Below, piece by piece: positions 43,120 through 51,176 of a stretch of 64,000 bases of DNA. The translations under genes were made by a program, and so were the position numbers. The stretch's first letter is position 1. Each line of letters begins with the position of its first letter. Source of the stretch: Aestuariivivens insulae (lineage in GTDB: Bacteria > Bacteroidota > Bacteroidia > Flavobacteriales > Flavobacteriaceae); the NCBI RefSeq assembly GCF_022662195.1, contig NZ_JAKMCS010000001.1, forward strand, positions 62,001-126,000. The letters are read 5' to 3'. The notes beneath the pieces were generated by a model, which was not told the origin of the DNA, made no database searches, and was given only the letters and a program-made list of their open reading frames with translations.

Positions 43120-44373
43120 ATGAGGTGTTTATACTATATATCGCTGTGCATGCTATTGAGCCTGGCCTCTTGGGCCCAAGAGGCTAATAGTGAAAGTCAT
43201 ATAAAAAGTATGGACGCGAAATTTTTTAAGGCACAGGTGGTAAACGGACAAATTAGTAAAGAAAAGCAGGTTTTTACAATAAGACACGATTACCACATTG
43301 ACGGAAATTTTTTTACAGGTAAGATAGCATATAATGCTTATGGTCTTGTAACGGAAATATATTACCCCAATAATAAGGGAGCGTATTATTTAAAGGATAA
43401 TTATTACTATAACGAATATAATAATGTAATAAAGGCCGTAATGACCATGCTCGAGTTAAATGATAGCATTGTATTAAAAATGACCTACGATCCCAAGGGG
43501 CATCTTTTAACAACGAGGTGGAATAAACAGTCTGTGCCTATTAAGGGTTGGTTTAAAAAATTATTCTATAAATATTTTAGTAGGGACCTTGTCGATGAAG
43601 ATTACCACAGATATTTTCTTTCAAGCGAGAATGACTTGAAAGGGATACAAGAAGCAGAATTTGATAGCATTACATTAATAAACAACCATTATTTTGAATT
43701 GTTTGATGCAAAGGGAAATTTGTTGAAAGAGAAATATAGGTATGTCGATACGACACAAATAGGTCCTTTAGAACCAAAAACTATAGATACCATAACCGTG
43801 CAGTGGGAATATGAATATTTTGAAAATGGCCTTTTGAAAAATAAAAGAAAGAATGTAGAGAAAAGGTCATTGCAAAAGGGGTTGCCACCAATGAGAATGT
43901 ATGATAATAGCATTACTACCTGGGAGTACAACTATAACAGTAAAGATAAAATAAAAGAGGAGATTAAAATTATAGAACAAAAGCCAAGTAAAACAGGGTT
44001 CTTGAAAATTAAGGGCAATACAAGAACATTTAAGCGAACACATGAGTATTTGGATGGCGATAAAAAGCATGTTATCTATACCTATGATGATAAAGGGGCT
44101 TTAGAGTATGTCACCACCAAAATCTTTGATGAAGCCCATAAATTAATTGAAATAATAGTAGAGGGTGATAAGCGAAAATCTGTAGACAGATATGATGAAA
44201 GAGGTAATCATACAAGCCATGCATTATTTAAAAAAAACAAAAAAATATCGGAATTTACCGCTAAATATACCTATGATTCATATGGGAATTGGATAAGCTG
44301 TATGCTTTCTGATAACCAGAAAAATAAACCGCAATATGTTCTCATCGAACGAACCATAGATTATTATCAATAA
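43120..44373 (+). CDS. Exported protein with YD/RHS-like repeats
   Basis: Start taken as ATG at 43120 (MRCLYYISLCMLLSLASWAQ), a good signal peptide; an upstream start at 43081 would add 13 residues before it. The 417-residue protein contains loose repeats of the type YNEYNNVIKAVMTM, FDAKGNLLKEKYRY, YTYDDKGALEYVTTKI and YDERGNHTSHALF, the Y-D...G...  pattern of YD/RHS-like beta-strand repeats. No toxin or enzyme domain is seen at the C-terminus, which ends IERTIDYYQ. Presumed periplasmic or surface protein of unknown function. Confidence 0.65.
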   Translation: MRCLYYISLCMLLSLASWAQEANSESHIKSMDAKFFKAQVVNGQISKEKQVFTIRHDYHIDGNFFTGKIAYNAYGLVTEIYYPNNKGAYYLKDNYYYNEYNNVIKAVMTMLELNDSIVLKMTYDPKGHLLTTRWNKQSVPIKGWFKKLFYKYFSRDLVDEDYHRYFLSSENDLKGIQEAEFDSITLINNHYFELFDAKGNLLKEKYRYVDTTQIGPLEPKTIDTITVQWEYEYFENGLLKNKRKNVEKRSLQKGLPPMRMYDNSITTWEYNYNSKDKIKEEIKIIEQKPSKTGFLKIKGNTRTFKRTHEYLDGDKKHVIYTYDDKGALEYVTTKIFDEAHKLIEIIVEGDKRKSVDRYDERGNHTSHALFKKNKKISEFTAKYTYDSYGNWISCMLSDNQKNKPQYVLIERTIDYYQ

Positions 44374-44395
44374 AATTATTGTCCGTTGTAATAGC

Positions 44396-44731
44396 TCACC
44401 TTAGAATGTGTTTTAGTCCTCTGTAGGTATTCAATTGCAACAAACTATAGCCGCTATTGATTTCAATCATTTCTTTAATGTCATTGAGCAGGTTTTCTAT
44501 CTCATGTTTTGTGTACCCATATTTATCAATACAGCTCACTATTTTTTGAATGATTTGATAATCGTTATGCTTATTAATTTCACAATAGATTTGGGCTAAA
44601 TTATCAATTTTGGTTTTGGATTTGATAAACTTTATTTCTTGATTAGAGTGTCTATTATTGGCACTGGAGCAATAGGTTAGTATGAAAGCCTTTAGTCGGT
44701 TTTTATGTTGTGTATTGTTTAAAGTTTTCAT
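44396..44731 (-). CDS. Small helical protein, unknown family
   Basis: A 111-residue, mostly helical, soluble protein without signal peptide or known motif (for example YQIIQKIVSCIDKYGYTKHE and IENLLNDIKEMIEINSGYS). It follows the CysS-like fragment gene by 2 nt, so the two are co-transcribed. Function unknown. It could be a regulator or partner of the upstream protein. Confidence 0.5.
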   Translation of the reverse strand: MKTLNNTQHKNRLKAFILTYCSSANNRHSNQEIKFIKSKTKIDNLAQIYCEINKHNDYQIIQKIVSCIDKYGYTKHEIENLLNDIKEMIEINSGYSLLQLNTYRGLKHILR

Positions 44732-44733
44732 GG

Positions 44734-45003
44734 TTAAGATGCTTTTAAGGTTTTGTTTACCGAATATAGCCAGGCATCGAAAAGCTTTTGTGCCCGTTGT
44801 TCTTTTTTTAGCTCATTGATAAGATCTTCACGGGATCCTGTTGTTCTATGGTAGACCACTTGTTGGTTTGGCGTGTCGAAAACGAATATGTGTTTGCTGT
44901 CTAAAAAGTCCCGTATGTCATCCGATAATTTGTAGTTCTTCGATTGTCTTGCTTCTTCACGTAAAGCAATGAGTTCATCGATATAAAGGTGTTCTAAATT
45001 CAT
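44734..45003 (-). CDS. Stand-alone cysteinyl-tRNA synthetase C-terminal-like domain
   Basis: An 89-residue protein. The segment LREEARQSKNYKLSDDIRD followed by HIFVFDTPNQQVVY closely follows the C-terminal domain of cysteinyl-tRNA synthetase (R..AR..KD..LSD.IRD.L...GI...DTP.G). The catalytic part of CysS is absent, so this is a free version of the anticodon-side helical hairpin. A true start (ATG at 45003) and intact frame argue that it is a real gene and not a fragment by decay. Role unknown; tRNA binding is only a guess. Confidence 0.55.
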   Translation of the reverse strand: MNLEHLYIDELIALREEARQSKNYKLSDDIRDFLDSKHIFVFDTPNQQVVYHRTTGSREDLINELKKEQRAQKLFDAWLYSVNKTLKAS

Positions 45004-45139
45004 AATGCAATACTTTAATCTTAAGAAAGTTGTAATTAAGAATTTGAATTAATGTTTCTCTTTAGAGGTTCTTATGCTATTGCCCGAACTTACTTTATGT
45101 TTCATTAATAGATAATTCTTAAAATGATAAGAGCACTAA

Positions 45140-46264
45140 TTACAATTCTAACAATCGTTTTCCTGTAAAGGCATACTGTTCCCATTTGGGCAAGGGATGA
45201 AATGGAGAGGCTTGCACATCCCTAAATAATCGTTCTAAAATATTGGCACGATAGAAACTTTGCCCGCCTATAGCTTCCATAGCATAGTCCACTGTTTTTT
45301 TTGTGGTCTCACCAATATTGGTCTTATGGGTTAGAATATCCATTGTAGTTGCTTCATTAGGACTAAAATCAAGTTCGTTTGTAAGGGCGTACATGGCTTT
45401 CCATTCGGTTTGGGCGCTTAATAAGGTATTATTTAATCGCCCTATAAGGGTGGCTATATGGTCTTGATTGCGATGGTATTTTTTGCCTTTTTCAATTGCT
45501 ATCGCTTTTGCTTTTTCTGCAATACCCACATAGGTTGCCATAATCAAGGGCATAGCTACGGTTAAAACCACATTCCAAACAGGGTGGAATTCATCTTTAG
45601 GCCTCGACAGAGAGATTGCTGAGTCTGGAATAAAAACGTCTTCAAAAAGGATTGAATTAGATCCAGTGCCCCGCATGCCCATAACATCCCAATTGTCTAA
45701 AATAGAAACCCCATTTGAAGTCATTGGCACTGTAAAGTGTAGCACTTCCCAGTTGTTATTATGGTTTAAATATGTGCTGCTGGTAACAACAAGATCTCCT
45801 CCTGCAGATTGACTTGCAAAATGCTTAGTGCCTGAAAATAAATATCCTCCATTTGTTTTTTTTAATTCGCCATTGGATCCCAGCCAATCCCTTGCTCCGG
45901 TACTAATAAGTATAAGTTCATTTTGTGCAATGTTGCGGAGCATTTCTTTACCAACGTTTTGATGTTTGTATTTCCAAACAGCAGCAGCAATTAAATGTTG
46001 ATGCATTGAAAAGGATAATGCAGTAGAGCTACAGTAATGTGCGATGGTCTTAATAATTTGGCACATCTCAGAATGTGTTAAGCCACCACCACCCAATTCT
46101 TTTGGAATGGCGGCCGAAAAGAAATTGTGTTCCCTAAGCTGGTTATAATTTTCTTTTACAAAAGTGCCTTCTAAATCGTGCTTTAAGGATCGTTGGGCAA
46201 AATCTTTACCAATGTTGTTTGTTAATACTTGCCAGTCTGAATGTTGTAGTGTTAGTGATGACAT
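45140..46264 (-). CDS. Acyl-CoA dehydrogenase-family flavoprotein
   Basis: A 374-residue protein with the acyl-CoA dehydrogenase architecture: N-terminal helical domain, FFSAAIPKELGGGGLTHSEM, a middle beta domain with WDVMGMRGTGSNSILFEDVF, and a C-terminal helical bundle with YAMEAIGGQSFYR. The catalytic Glu of short-chain enzymes is not obvious in the AIGGQSFYR region, and the group resembles flavin monooxygenase-like or desulfurisation/hydroxylase relatives (DszC/HsaA type) as well as true dehydrogenases. The substrate is unknown. It is transcribed toward the CysS-like pair and lies next to AraC paralogue 3. Confidence 0.75.
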   Translation of the reverse strand: MSSLTLQHSDWQVLTNNIGKDFAQRSLKHDLEGTFVKENYNQLREHNFFSAAIPKELGGGGLTHSEMCQIIKTIAHYCSSTALSFSMHQHLIAAAVWKYKHQNVGKEMLRNIAQNELILISTGARDWLGSNGELKKTNGGYLFSGTKHFASQSAGGDLVVTSSTYLNHNNNWEVLHFTVPMTSNGVSILDNWDVMGMRGTGSNSILFEDVFIPDSAISLSRPKDEFHPVWNVVLTVAMPLIMATYVGIAEKAKAIAIEKGKKYHRNQDHIATLIGRLNNTLLSAQTEWKAMYALTNELDFSPNEATTMDILTHKTNIGETTKKTVDYAMEAIGGQSFYRANILERLFRDVQASPFHPLPKWEQYAFTGKRLLEL

Positions 46265-46372
46265 AATTTTTAAGATTAAATTGATACAGCAAATTTCGCA
46301 GTATAGTCATCACTATGCTTTGCTTAAAAGTTTAAAAGTTGGTTTTAGAAGTTCAGGCCTCTGTAAATGATA

Positions 46373-47236
46373 TTAATTCAGGCTTTTACAATAATTGCTT
46401 GGGCTCATTCCGAATTTTTCTTTAAATGCCCGGCTAAAGTGTGAGACATCTTCAAAACCACAATCAAAGGCAACTTGGGTAATGTTGGAATTGGAGTTCA
46501 ATAGCAAACCTGCCGCATGTTCGAGTCGCTTATTGGATAACCATTTACCCGGTGTTGTATTATAATGGTTAAAGAAATCCCGTTTAAATTTAGAGAGGCT
46601 GCGGTGGCACATTTTTGCAAACTCTTCTAACCTTAAATTAAAAGTGAAGTTAGTTTCCATAATATGGGTAAGTGATGGTTCGGGGTTAATTGTAACCGAT
46701 TTTAAATAGGAAACCAAAAGGTCATTTTCGCAATTGTATAAAATGTTTATTAGGAGTTCTTTTAGTTTTAATCTCAAAATAGCTTCGGGTGGTTCCTTTC
46801 TATCCTTGAAGTATGGATACATAGACTTAATGAAATCATTTATGTAGTCTTTAGGCAAAAGTTTTGTCGCAGTAAATTGATGTATATTTATTTGGTTGTT
46901 GATAGGGATGTTATGGATGACATCTTTTAGGGCTTCGCGTATAATGTCGTCTGGAAGGAAGAATCCAAACATGCAAAAATCATCCTCAAAAAACTGTCGT
47001 ACAATGGCAGCACCCTTTTTTACATATATGGTTTGGCCAGCCTCCATGAGCCACTCGTTTTCAATAGTGCGCCAGGTTTTTTTACCACTTAAAACATAAA
47101 TGATATAATCAGACTGCGTATAAACCCCTACTTCTTCATCTACAACACCACAGGTATATTCTACACAAACAAGTTCATCTAATGCGAACTTGTTGAAGAC
47201 TAAACTCTCCTTTATGCTTTCAAATAAGTTATCCAT
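46373..47236 (-). CDS. AraC-family transcriptional regulator, paralogue 3
   Basis: A 287-residue regulator with the same build as paralogues 1 and 2: LVCVEYTCGVVDEEVG, YIIYVLSGKKTWRT, IYVKKGAAI at the N-terminus and LEEFAKMCHRSLSKFKRDF, TTPGKWLSNKRLEHAAGLL, VAFDCGFEDVSHFSRAFKE at the C-terminus. It is upstream of the acyl-CoA dehydrogenase-like gene in the same direction (108 nt gap), making that gene a possible target. The DsrE-like exported protein gene lies just upstream. Confidence 0.88.
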   Translation of the reverse strand: MDNLFESIKESLVFNKFALDELVCVEYTCGVVDEEVGVYTQSDYIIYVLSGKKTWRTIENEWLMEAGQTIYVKKGAAIVRQFFEDDFCMFGFFLPDDIIREALKDVIHNIPINNQINIHQFTATKLLPKDYINDFIKSMYPYFKDRKEPPEAILRLKLKELLINILYNCENDLLVSYLKSVTINPEPSLTHIMETNFTFNLRLEEFAKMCHRSLSKFKRDFFNHYNTTPGKWLSNKRLEHAAGLLLNSNSNITQVAFDCGFEDVSHFSRAFKEKFGMSPSNYCKSLN

Positions 47237-47392
47237 TTATTTTTTCTAAAAGGGTGTTAGGATATTGTAATTCTAGAGAATAAATAAAGGGCAGCTTAAC
47301 AAATTTAAGCATTAAATTTTATAAATAAAAAGCTGTGTGAGGAAAAGGGGTTGATTGTGTGTGCGATAGGTTTTCTTTGAATGAGATGCTAT

Positions 47393-47806
47393 TTAACCGC
47401 CCGATTTAATATAGCCCCACCCTTTTTCTTGTTTCTTTACGATGTCGTCTATAGCATTTTCAACAGTAAGAACACCATCCAATAACTGTTCTCTTTTAAT
47501 ATTGAATAAGGACATGCTTACTTCGCAGGCTGTAAAGGTAACATTGCTATTGTTTTTGTACTTTAATATTTTGTTGGCCACCACAGATTGGTTTTTCATC
47601 ATCATGGGGACCGCTTCACCGTAAGCGATTACATCAAATTGTGTGTTAGGGTGGCTTTTTGTCATTATTTTTAATGTAAGTAATACAGATTGATATACCT
47701 TAAAATTAGTACTGGTTACATCAATAATGATCTTTTGATTGGTGTCTTGGGAATAGGAGCTAAAAAAAGAGAAAGCTAAAATTACACCGGCTAAAATATT
47801 TTTCAT
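47393..47806 (-). CDS. Exported DsrE-like protein
   Basis: A 137-residue protein with a signal peptide (ILAGVILAFSFFSSYSQ). The fold pattern is DsrE/DsrF-like: IIIDVTSTNFKVYQSVLLTL, FDVIAYGEAVPMMMKN, and a conserved cysteine in TFTACEVSMSLFN. Exported DsrE relatives may bind sulfur species or metals in the periplasm. A similar, cytosolic DsrE is at 34825. Function unknown in detail. It stands alone; a 276-nt AT-rich gap on its promoter side shows no motif. Confidence 0.72.
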   Translation of the reverse strand: MKNILAGVILAFSFFSSYSQDTNQKIIIDVTSTNFKVYQSVLLTLKIMTKSHPNTQFDVIAYGEAVPMMMKNQSVVANKILKYKNNSNVTFTACEVSMSLFNIKREQLLDGVLTVENAIDDIVKKQEKGWGYIKSGG

Positions 47807-48082
47807 GATTTTAAAGTTTTAATGGTTTCATGCAAAGAAATAACAAAGATGAACTGTGGGTTTTGCTTAAAAGTTCATTGTTTTGATTTTTAAGTTAATG
47901 CGTAGCTATTAACATGTTTACTGGTGTTAGAAGAGTTTTGGGTAGGGTAGTTTAATATATAGCCAATGTTGAAACAGATTTTATATGACTTAGGACGAAT
48001 AGTTAAATATTAAAGCAGGCAATGTTATACCATTGGTATTAAATAGTATATGAATGATTTTAGAGTAGGTTTTTTTATTGTT

Positions 48083-49243
48083 TTAGGCTACAGGATAACT
48101 CACAGGTTCCAGTAAAATACTAGTTGTATGGTTCTTTCCCTTTTGTTGTAAACCTTGGCAGTAGGTATCCAATTTTTTTAATGAAGCATCATAGAATTGC
48201 ACAAAACCTTTCTTCATAAATAAATTAAAGAGTATTTTTTTTAACGGGTTTATCTTTTTTAAAACGGTTAGATTTGTTCTTGTCAAGCCTTTTCCTATAC
48301 GCCTAAGTGTGACTACCATATTAGCGTCATGTGTGTGGTTGGTATCTATCCAAGTTATAAGGTCTTTGGTTATTTTAAAGCTGTGTGAAGTAAAAAAAGG
48401 ATCGTTTTCATCTTCGTTCATGATGCATCTATGGGTACTGCCATTTCTTGTGATTTCACCATTTGTCTTATCACTCCCTTTAACGTTTAGCACCCAAAGG
48501 TGTTTGGCATTAACATCCGAGACCACATCAAATACCAATTCTATAGGTGCTGTTATTACAGATTCCACAGAAAGGACTTTGCTCATATTTAGCGTTGTGG
48601 CATAATCTTCAATAGTTGGTGGAGGGATATGCGATTCCAATGGAGCTAGCGGCAAGTAACAATATTTAACCTCGCCAAAGTCGTAGTGTCCTTCGCCGTG
48701 ATTTGGTGTTGCCCAAGCTACCTGATCAATTTCAACCCAAGATGAACATGCATTTATAAGTTGATCTGTAATTAAAACATATTCTTTTAAGGGAACATCA
48801 TTTTTCATTAGGCGGTGGGCGACAATCAAATCACTTCCAAATAGTTTCGATCTGGATTTCACCTGATTGATAGAGATGTCTCCATAATGAATAATAAATT
48901 TTAAGCGAAGGCCATCACAATTGGCGCAGGCCCCGCATTGGCAAATGCGTTGCGATTCGTACTTTCTCAAGCAGGTATGAAACTTAATGTACATTCTTTG
49001 TACCTGTGCTAAGGTTTCGGCAGCAGTAGGTTTTTTGCCTTTTCTATAAAAAAGAATGGCATCTCCTTCAATTTCAGAGATTTCAAGATTCATTTCATTG
49101 GCATCTATAAGCGTCTCAAGCAGTTCTTTAATAATATGCTCACTATGGGATATTTCGGTTTCGTGAACAAACTTGGTAAAACCACTTATGTCTGGTATAA
49201 AGAGGAGCGTTGGTTCGGCGGAATGGTCATTGGTTGATTTCAT
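48083..49243 (-). CDS. DUF2652 cyclase-homology domain plus SRPBCC domain
   Basis: Start taken as the ATG of MKSTNDHSAEP; an upstream TTG three codons earlier is possible. About 386 residues, no signal peptide. N-terminal half: LLFIPDISGFTKFVHETE and ISEIEGDAILFYRKGK are the pattern of class III nucleotide-cyclase homology domains grouped as DUF2652; a cysteine-rich insert CQCGACANC follows, then LKFIIHYGDISI. The second half (SVESVITAPIELVFDVVSDV, RNGSTHRCIMN, RRIGKGLTRTNLTVLKKI) is a polyketide-cyclase/SRPBCC-type hydrophobic pocket domain. Whether it makes a cyclic nucleotide is uncertain, because the metal-binding second Asp is not obvious (EGDA has one). Role: possible ligand-sensing cyclase. 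Confidence 0.7.
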   Translation of the reverse strand: MKSTNDHSAEPTLLFIPDISGFTKFVHETEISHSEHIIKELLETLIDANEMNLEISEIEGDAILFYRKGKKPTAAETLAQVQRMYIKFHTCLRKYESQRICQCGACANCDGLRLKFIIHYGDISINQVKSRSKLFGSDLIVAHRLMKNDVPLKEYVLITDQLINACSSWVEIDQVAWATPNHGEGHYDFGEVKYCYLPLAPLESHIPPPTIEDYATTLNMSKVLSVESVITAPIELVFDVVSDVNAKHLWVLNVKGSDKTNGEITRNGSTHRCIMNEDENDPFFTSHSFKITKDLITWIDTNHTHDANMVVTLRRIGKGLTRTNLTVLKKINPLKKILFNLFMKKGFVQFYDASLKKLDTYCQGLQQKGKNHTTSILLEPVSYPVA

Positions 49244-49252
49244 AATTCTCAA

Positions 49253-49593
49253 GCTTTAAATGAGTAGTCTTTTGGCAGTATTGAAATAATTAACATTGGT
49301 TAACGCGTTTAAAAACTCAAGTATGGCGAAAAACCAAGTTTTATAAATGAAGATGTGCCTATGGGTTATTGCATATCCCCATAATAAGATCAAGAAAGGG
49401 GCTTATGTATTAACAGACCTATAAATATAACAAAATAACTTGAGAAAATAAATTGTTTAAATAGCTTGTCGGGTAATAGGGGTGTGCCGTTATTTATTGT
49501 GAAGAGAAGTAGTTTCTCCAATAAAATCTGTAGTATCTAAACCAAATTAAATATTCTCTCGTAGATAAGTGTATTAACCCAAATCAAGATACC
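49253..49593. other. AT-rich intergenic gap between divergent genes
   Basis: A gap of about 340 nt between the cyclase-homology gene (minus) and the basic-tail protein gene (plus). It should carry both promoters. No clear -33/-7 pair, repeat, hairpin or ORF was found. Confidence 0.35.
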
Positions 49594-50043
49594 ATGAAAT
49601 ACCTACTTCTATTCATGCTTACATGTAGTGTTTATTTAGCACCTGCACAGATTGCCTTTAATACAGGAAGTGTACAGTTAGATTCAGATTTAAAAACTAT
49701 AAACAGCCGCGCAAACTTAGATTTAAGCCTCTTTAATAAAGAAATGCATGTATCATATAACGTTTCGGAAAAGAAACTTAATTATATGTCTGTAAGCTTA
49801 GGAATGATTCCCGGTGAGATTTATATCTCTTTAGAAATAGCAAAAATAGCCAGGGTGTCCTTAGACAGGGTATTAACAGTCTACAGGTCGCATAAGTCAA
49901 AAGGTTGGGGTGTTATAGCCAAAGAATTGGGTGTAAAACCCGGTTCTGCAGCCTTTCATCAATTAAAGCATAATGCTAGTTCAAAAAAAGGCAAAGGTTC
50001 TGGAAAAAAACATAATCATAAAAAAAAAGCAGGCAGACGTTAA
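49594..50043 (+). CDS. Small exported protein with basic C-terminal tail
   Basis: A 149-residue protein with a signal peptide (YLLLFMLTCSVYLAPAQ). The middle has a helical segment (GEIYISLEIAKIARVSLDRV and SKGWGVIAKELGVKPGS), which occurs in a group of uncharacterised bacterial exported proteins. The last 25 residues are almost all Lys, His, Gly and Arg (KKGKGSGKKHNHKKKAGRR), so the tail should bind polyanions such as DNA, RNA or polysaccharide, or metal through His. Function unknown. Confidence 0.6.
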   Translation: MKYLLLFMLTCSVYLAPAQIAFNTGSVQLDSDLKTINSRANLDLSLFNKEMHVSYNVSEKKLNYMSVSLGMIPGEIYISLEIAKIARVSLDRVLTVYRSHKSKGWGVIAKELGVKPGSAAFHQLKHNASSKKGKGSGKKHNHKKKAGRR

Positions 50044-50178
50044 TATCAATGCTTGGTAATGTTACAAGCATAGGGGTAACCCTGTCCTTTTAGGTTTCAT
50101 GAGTAAAGCCTACATAATTACAGGAAGTCTTATAGCTAGAAGGTTATGGCAGTTGTGAAACTTGTTCTGAGGGGTCTT

Positions 50179-50502
50179 TCATTTAAATGGTTTGATTTCC
50201 CTTCTTTTACTAAGAAACCAATACGTTATATATAGAATTCCTGGAGGCAACAATAAAGGATGTATAAACCCAGAAATTAATAATCCCAAAGTAGCTATGG
50301 CACCTCCAATTAATTCCCATTTGTAGGCAATTGAAAGCCCAATAATTAAGCAAGAATACAGAACAATACTTTTCCAATCGGATAAAAAGTTATGCCCTCC
50401 TGCAAGAATCCTAAATAGAGCAATTAATAGTATTAAGAGCACGATACTTCCATATATTCTGGCGATCCATCTTATTATAACTGCAGCTTTATTTGCTTTC
50501 AT
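50179..50502 (-). CDS. Small membrane protein, DUF-type
   Basis: A 107-residue protein with about three hydrophobic segments (IYGSIVLLILLIALFRIL, IVLYSCLIIGLSIAY, GGAIATLGLLISGFIHPLLL) and a C-terminal LPPGILYITYWFLSKRR. Similar small membrane proteins are common next to sensor or transporter genes, but no known family is clear to me. Function unknown. Confidence 0.55.
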   Translation of the reverse strand: MKANKAAVIIRWIARIYGSIVLLILLIALFRILAGGHNFLSDWKSIVLYSCLIIGLSIAYKWELIGGAIATLGLLISGFIHPLLLPPGILYITYWFLSKRREIKPFK

Positions 50503-50612
50503 CTTATTTTACTTAAAAGAGGCATAATAAATAAGGTAAACTTAGGAAATCTTAGAAAACAGGTGTTTTTATGTTAGTCAGTACCGAATAAGGACTATGG
50601 TTCAGAGATCCA

Positions 50613-51044
50613 TTAATATTCCAATTTAGACTCATGATGGTGGGCTTCTTTCCATACACCATTTTCCCAGACCCAAACAGCGGTGACCCTGTACAGGCCA
50701 AAAGTGATATTGCCGTCATACGATCCATCCAAATAAAAGGTGGCAATCCCTACATTGTTATATATTTGGGAATTAAAGTGTTTCATAACAACATTAGGGC
50801 TGGGCAGCTTTAAAGTGGTTCCCATGTCCTTATGTGTTTTTTTAAATCCAGATTCATATAATGCATGGCCATTATAAGGGAACATGGTGAATTCTTCCAA
50901 ATGATGCGACCAAAGAGCTTCAGTGTTTTTTGCGTGAATGGCTTTATAATGTTCTTGAATACGTTTCTTTAAACTTTCTTGGGTTTGGGAAAATGAAAGA
51001 GATACGAGCAAAATTAGAGCGATGGTACAGAATAAAGTTTTCAT
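50613..51044 (-). CDS. SnoaL/DUF4440-like exported protein
   Basis: A 143-residue protein with a signal peptide (FCTIALILLVSLSFSQ). The mature part matches the NTF2-like SnoaL/DUF4440 pattern: IQEHYKAIHAKNTEALWSHH at the start, and a C-terminal VTAVWVWENGVWKEAHHH strand. NTF2-like proteins bind small ligands or act as enzymes on them; no catalytic residue can be claimed. It is a single gene. A remnant of another member of the family is at 31621-31710. Confidence 0.72.
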   Translation of the reverse strand: MKTLFCTIALILLVSLSFSQTQESLKKRIQEHYKAIHAKNTEALWSHHLEEFTMFPYNGHALYESGFKKTHKDMGTTLKLPSPNVVMKHFNSQIYNNVGIATFYLDGSYDGNITFGLYRVTAVWVWENGVWKEAHHHESKLEY

Positions 51045-51176
51045 AAAGATAAGTTTTAAAAGGAGGAGTGTTCTTAATAGTGTTTTTGGGGAAGAACAGA
51101 AATTGATTTAGTGAAATTATGATAAACTGTTAATGAAATAGTGTTAAGAAATAAATCAGAAATAGTAACTCAAAGT

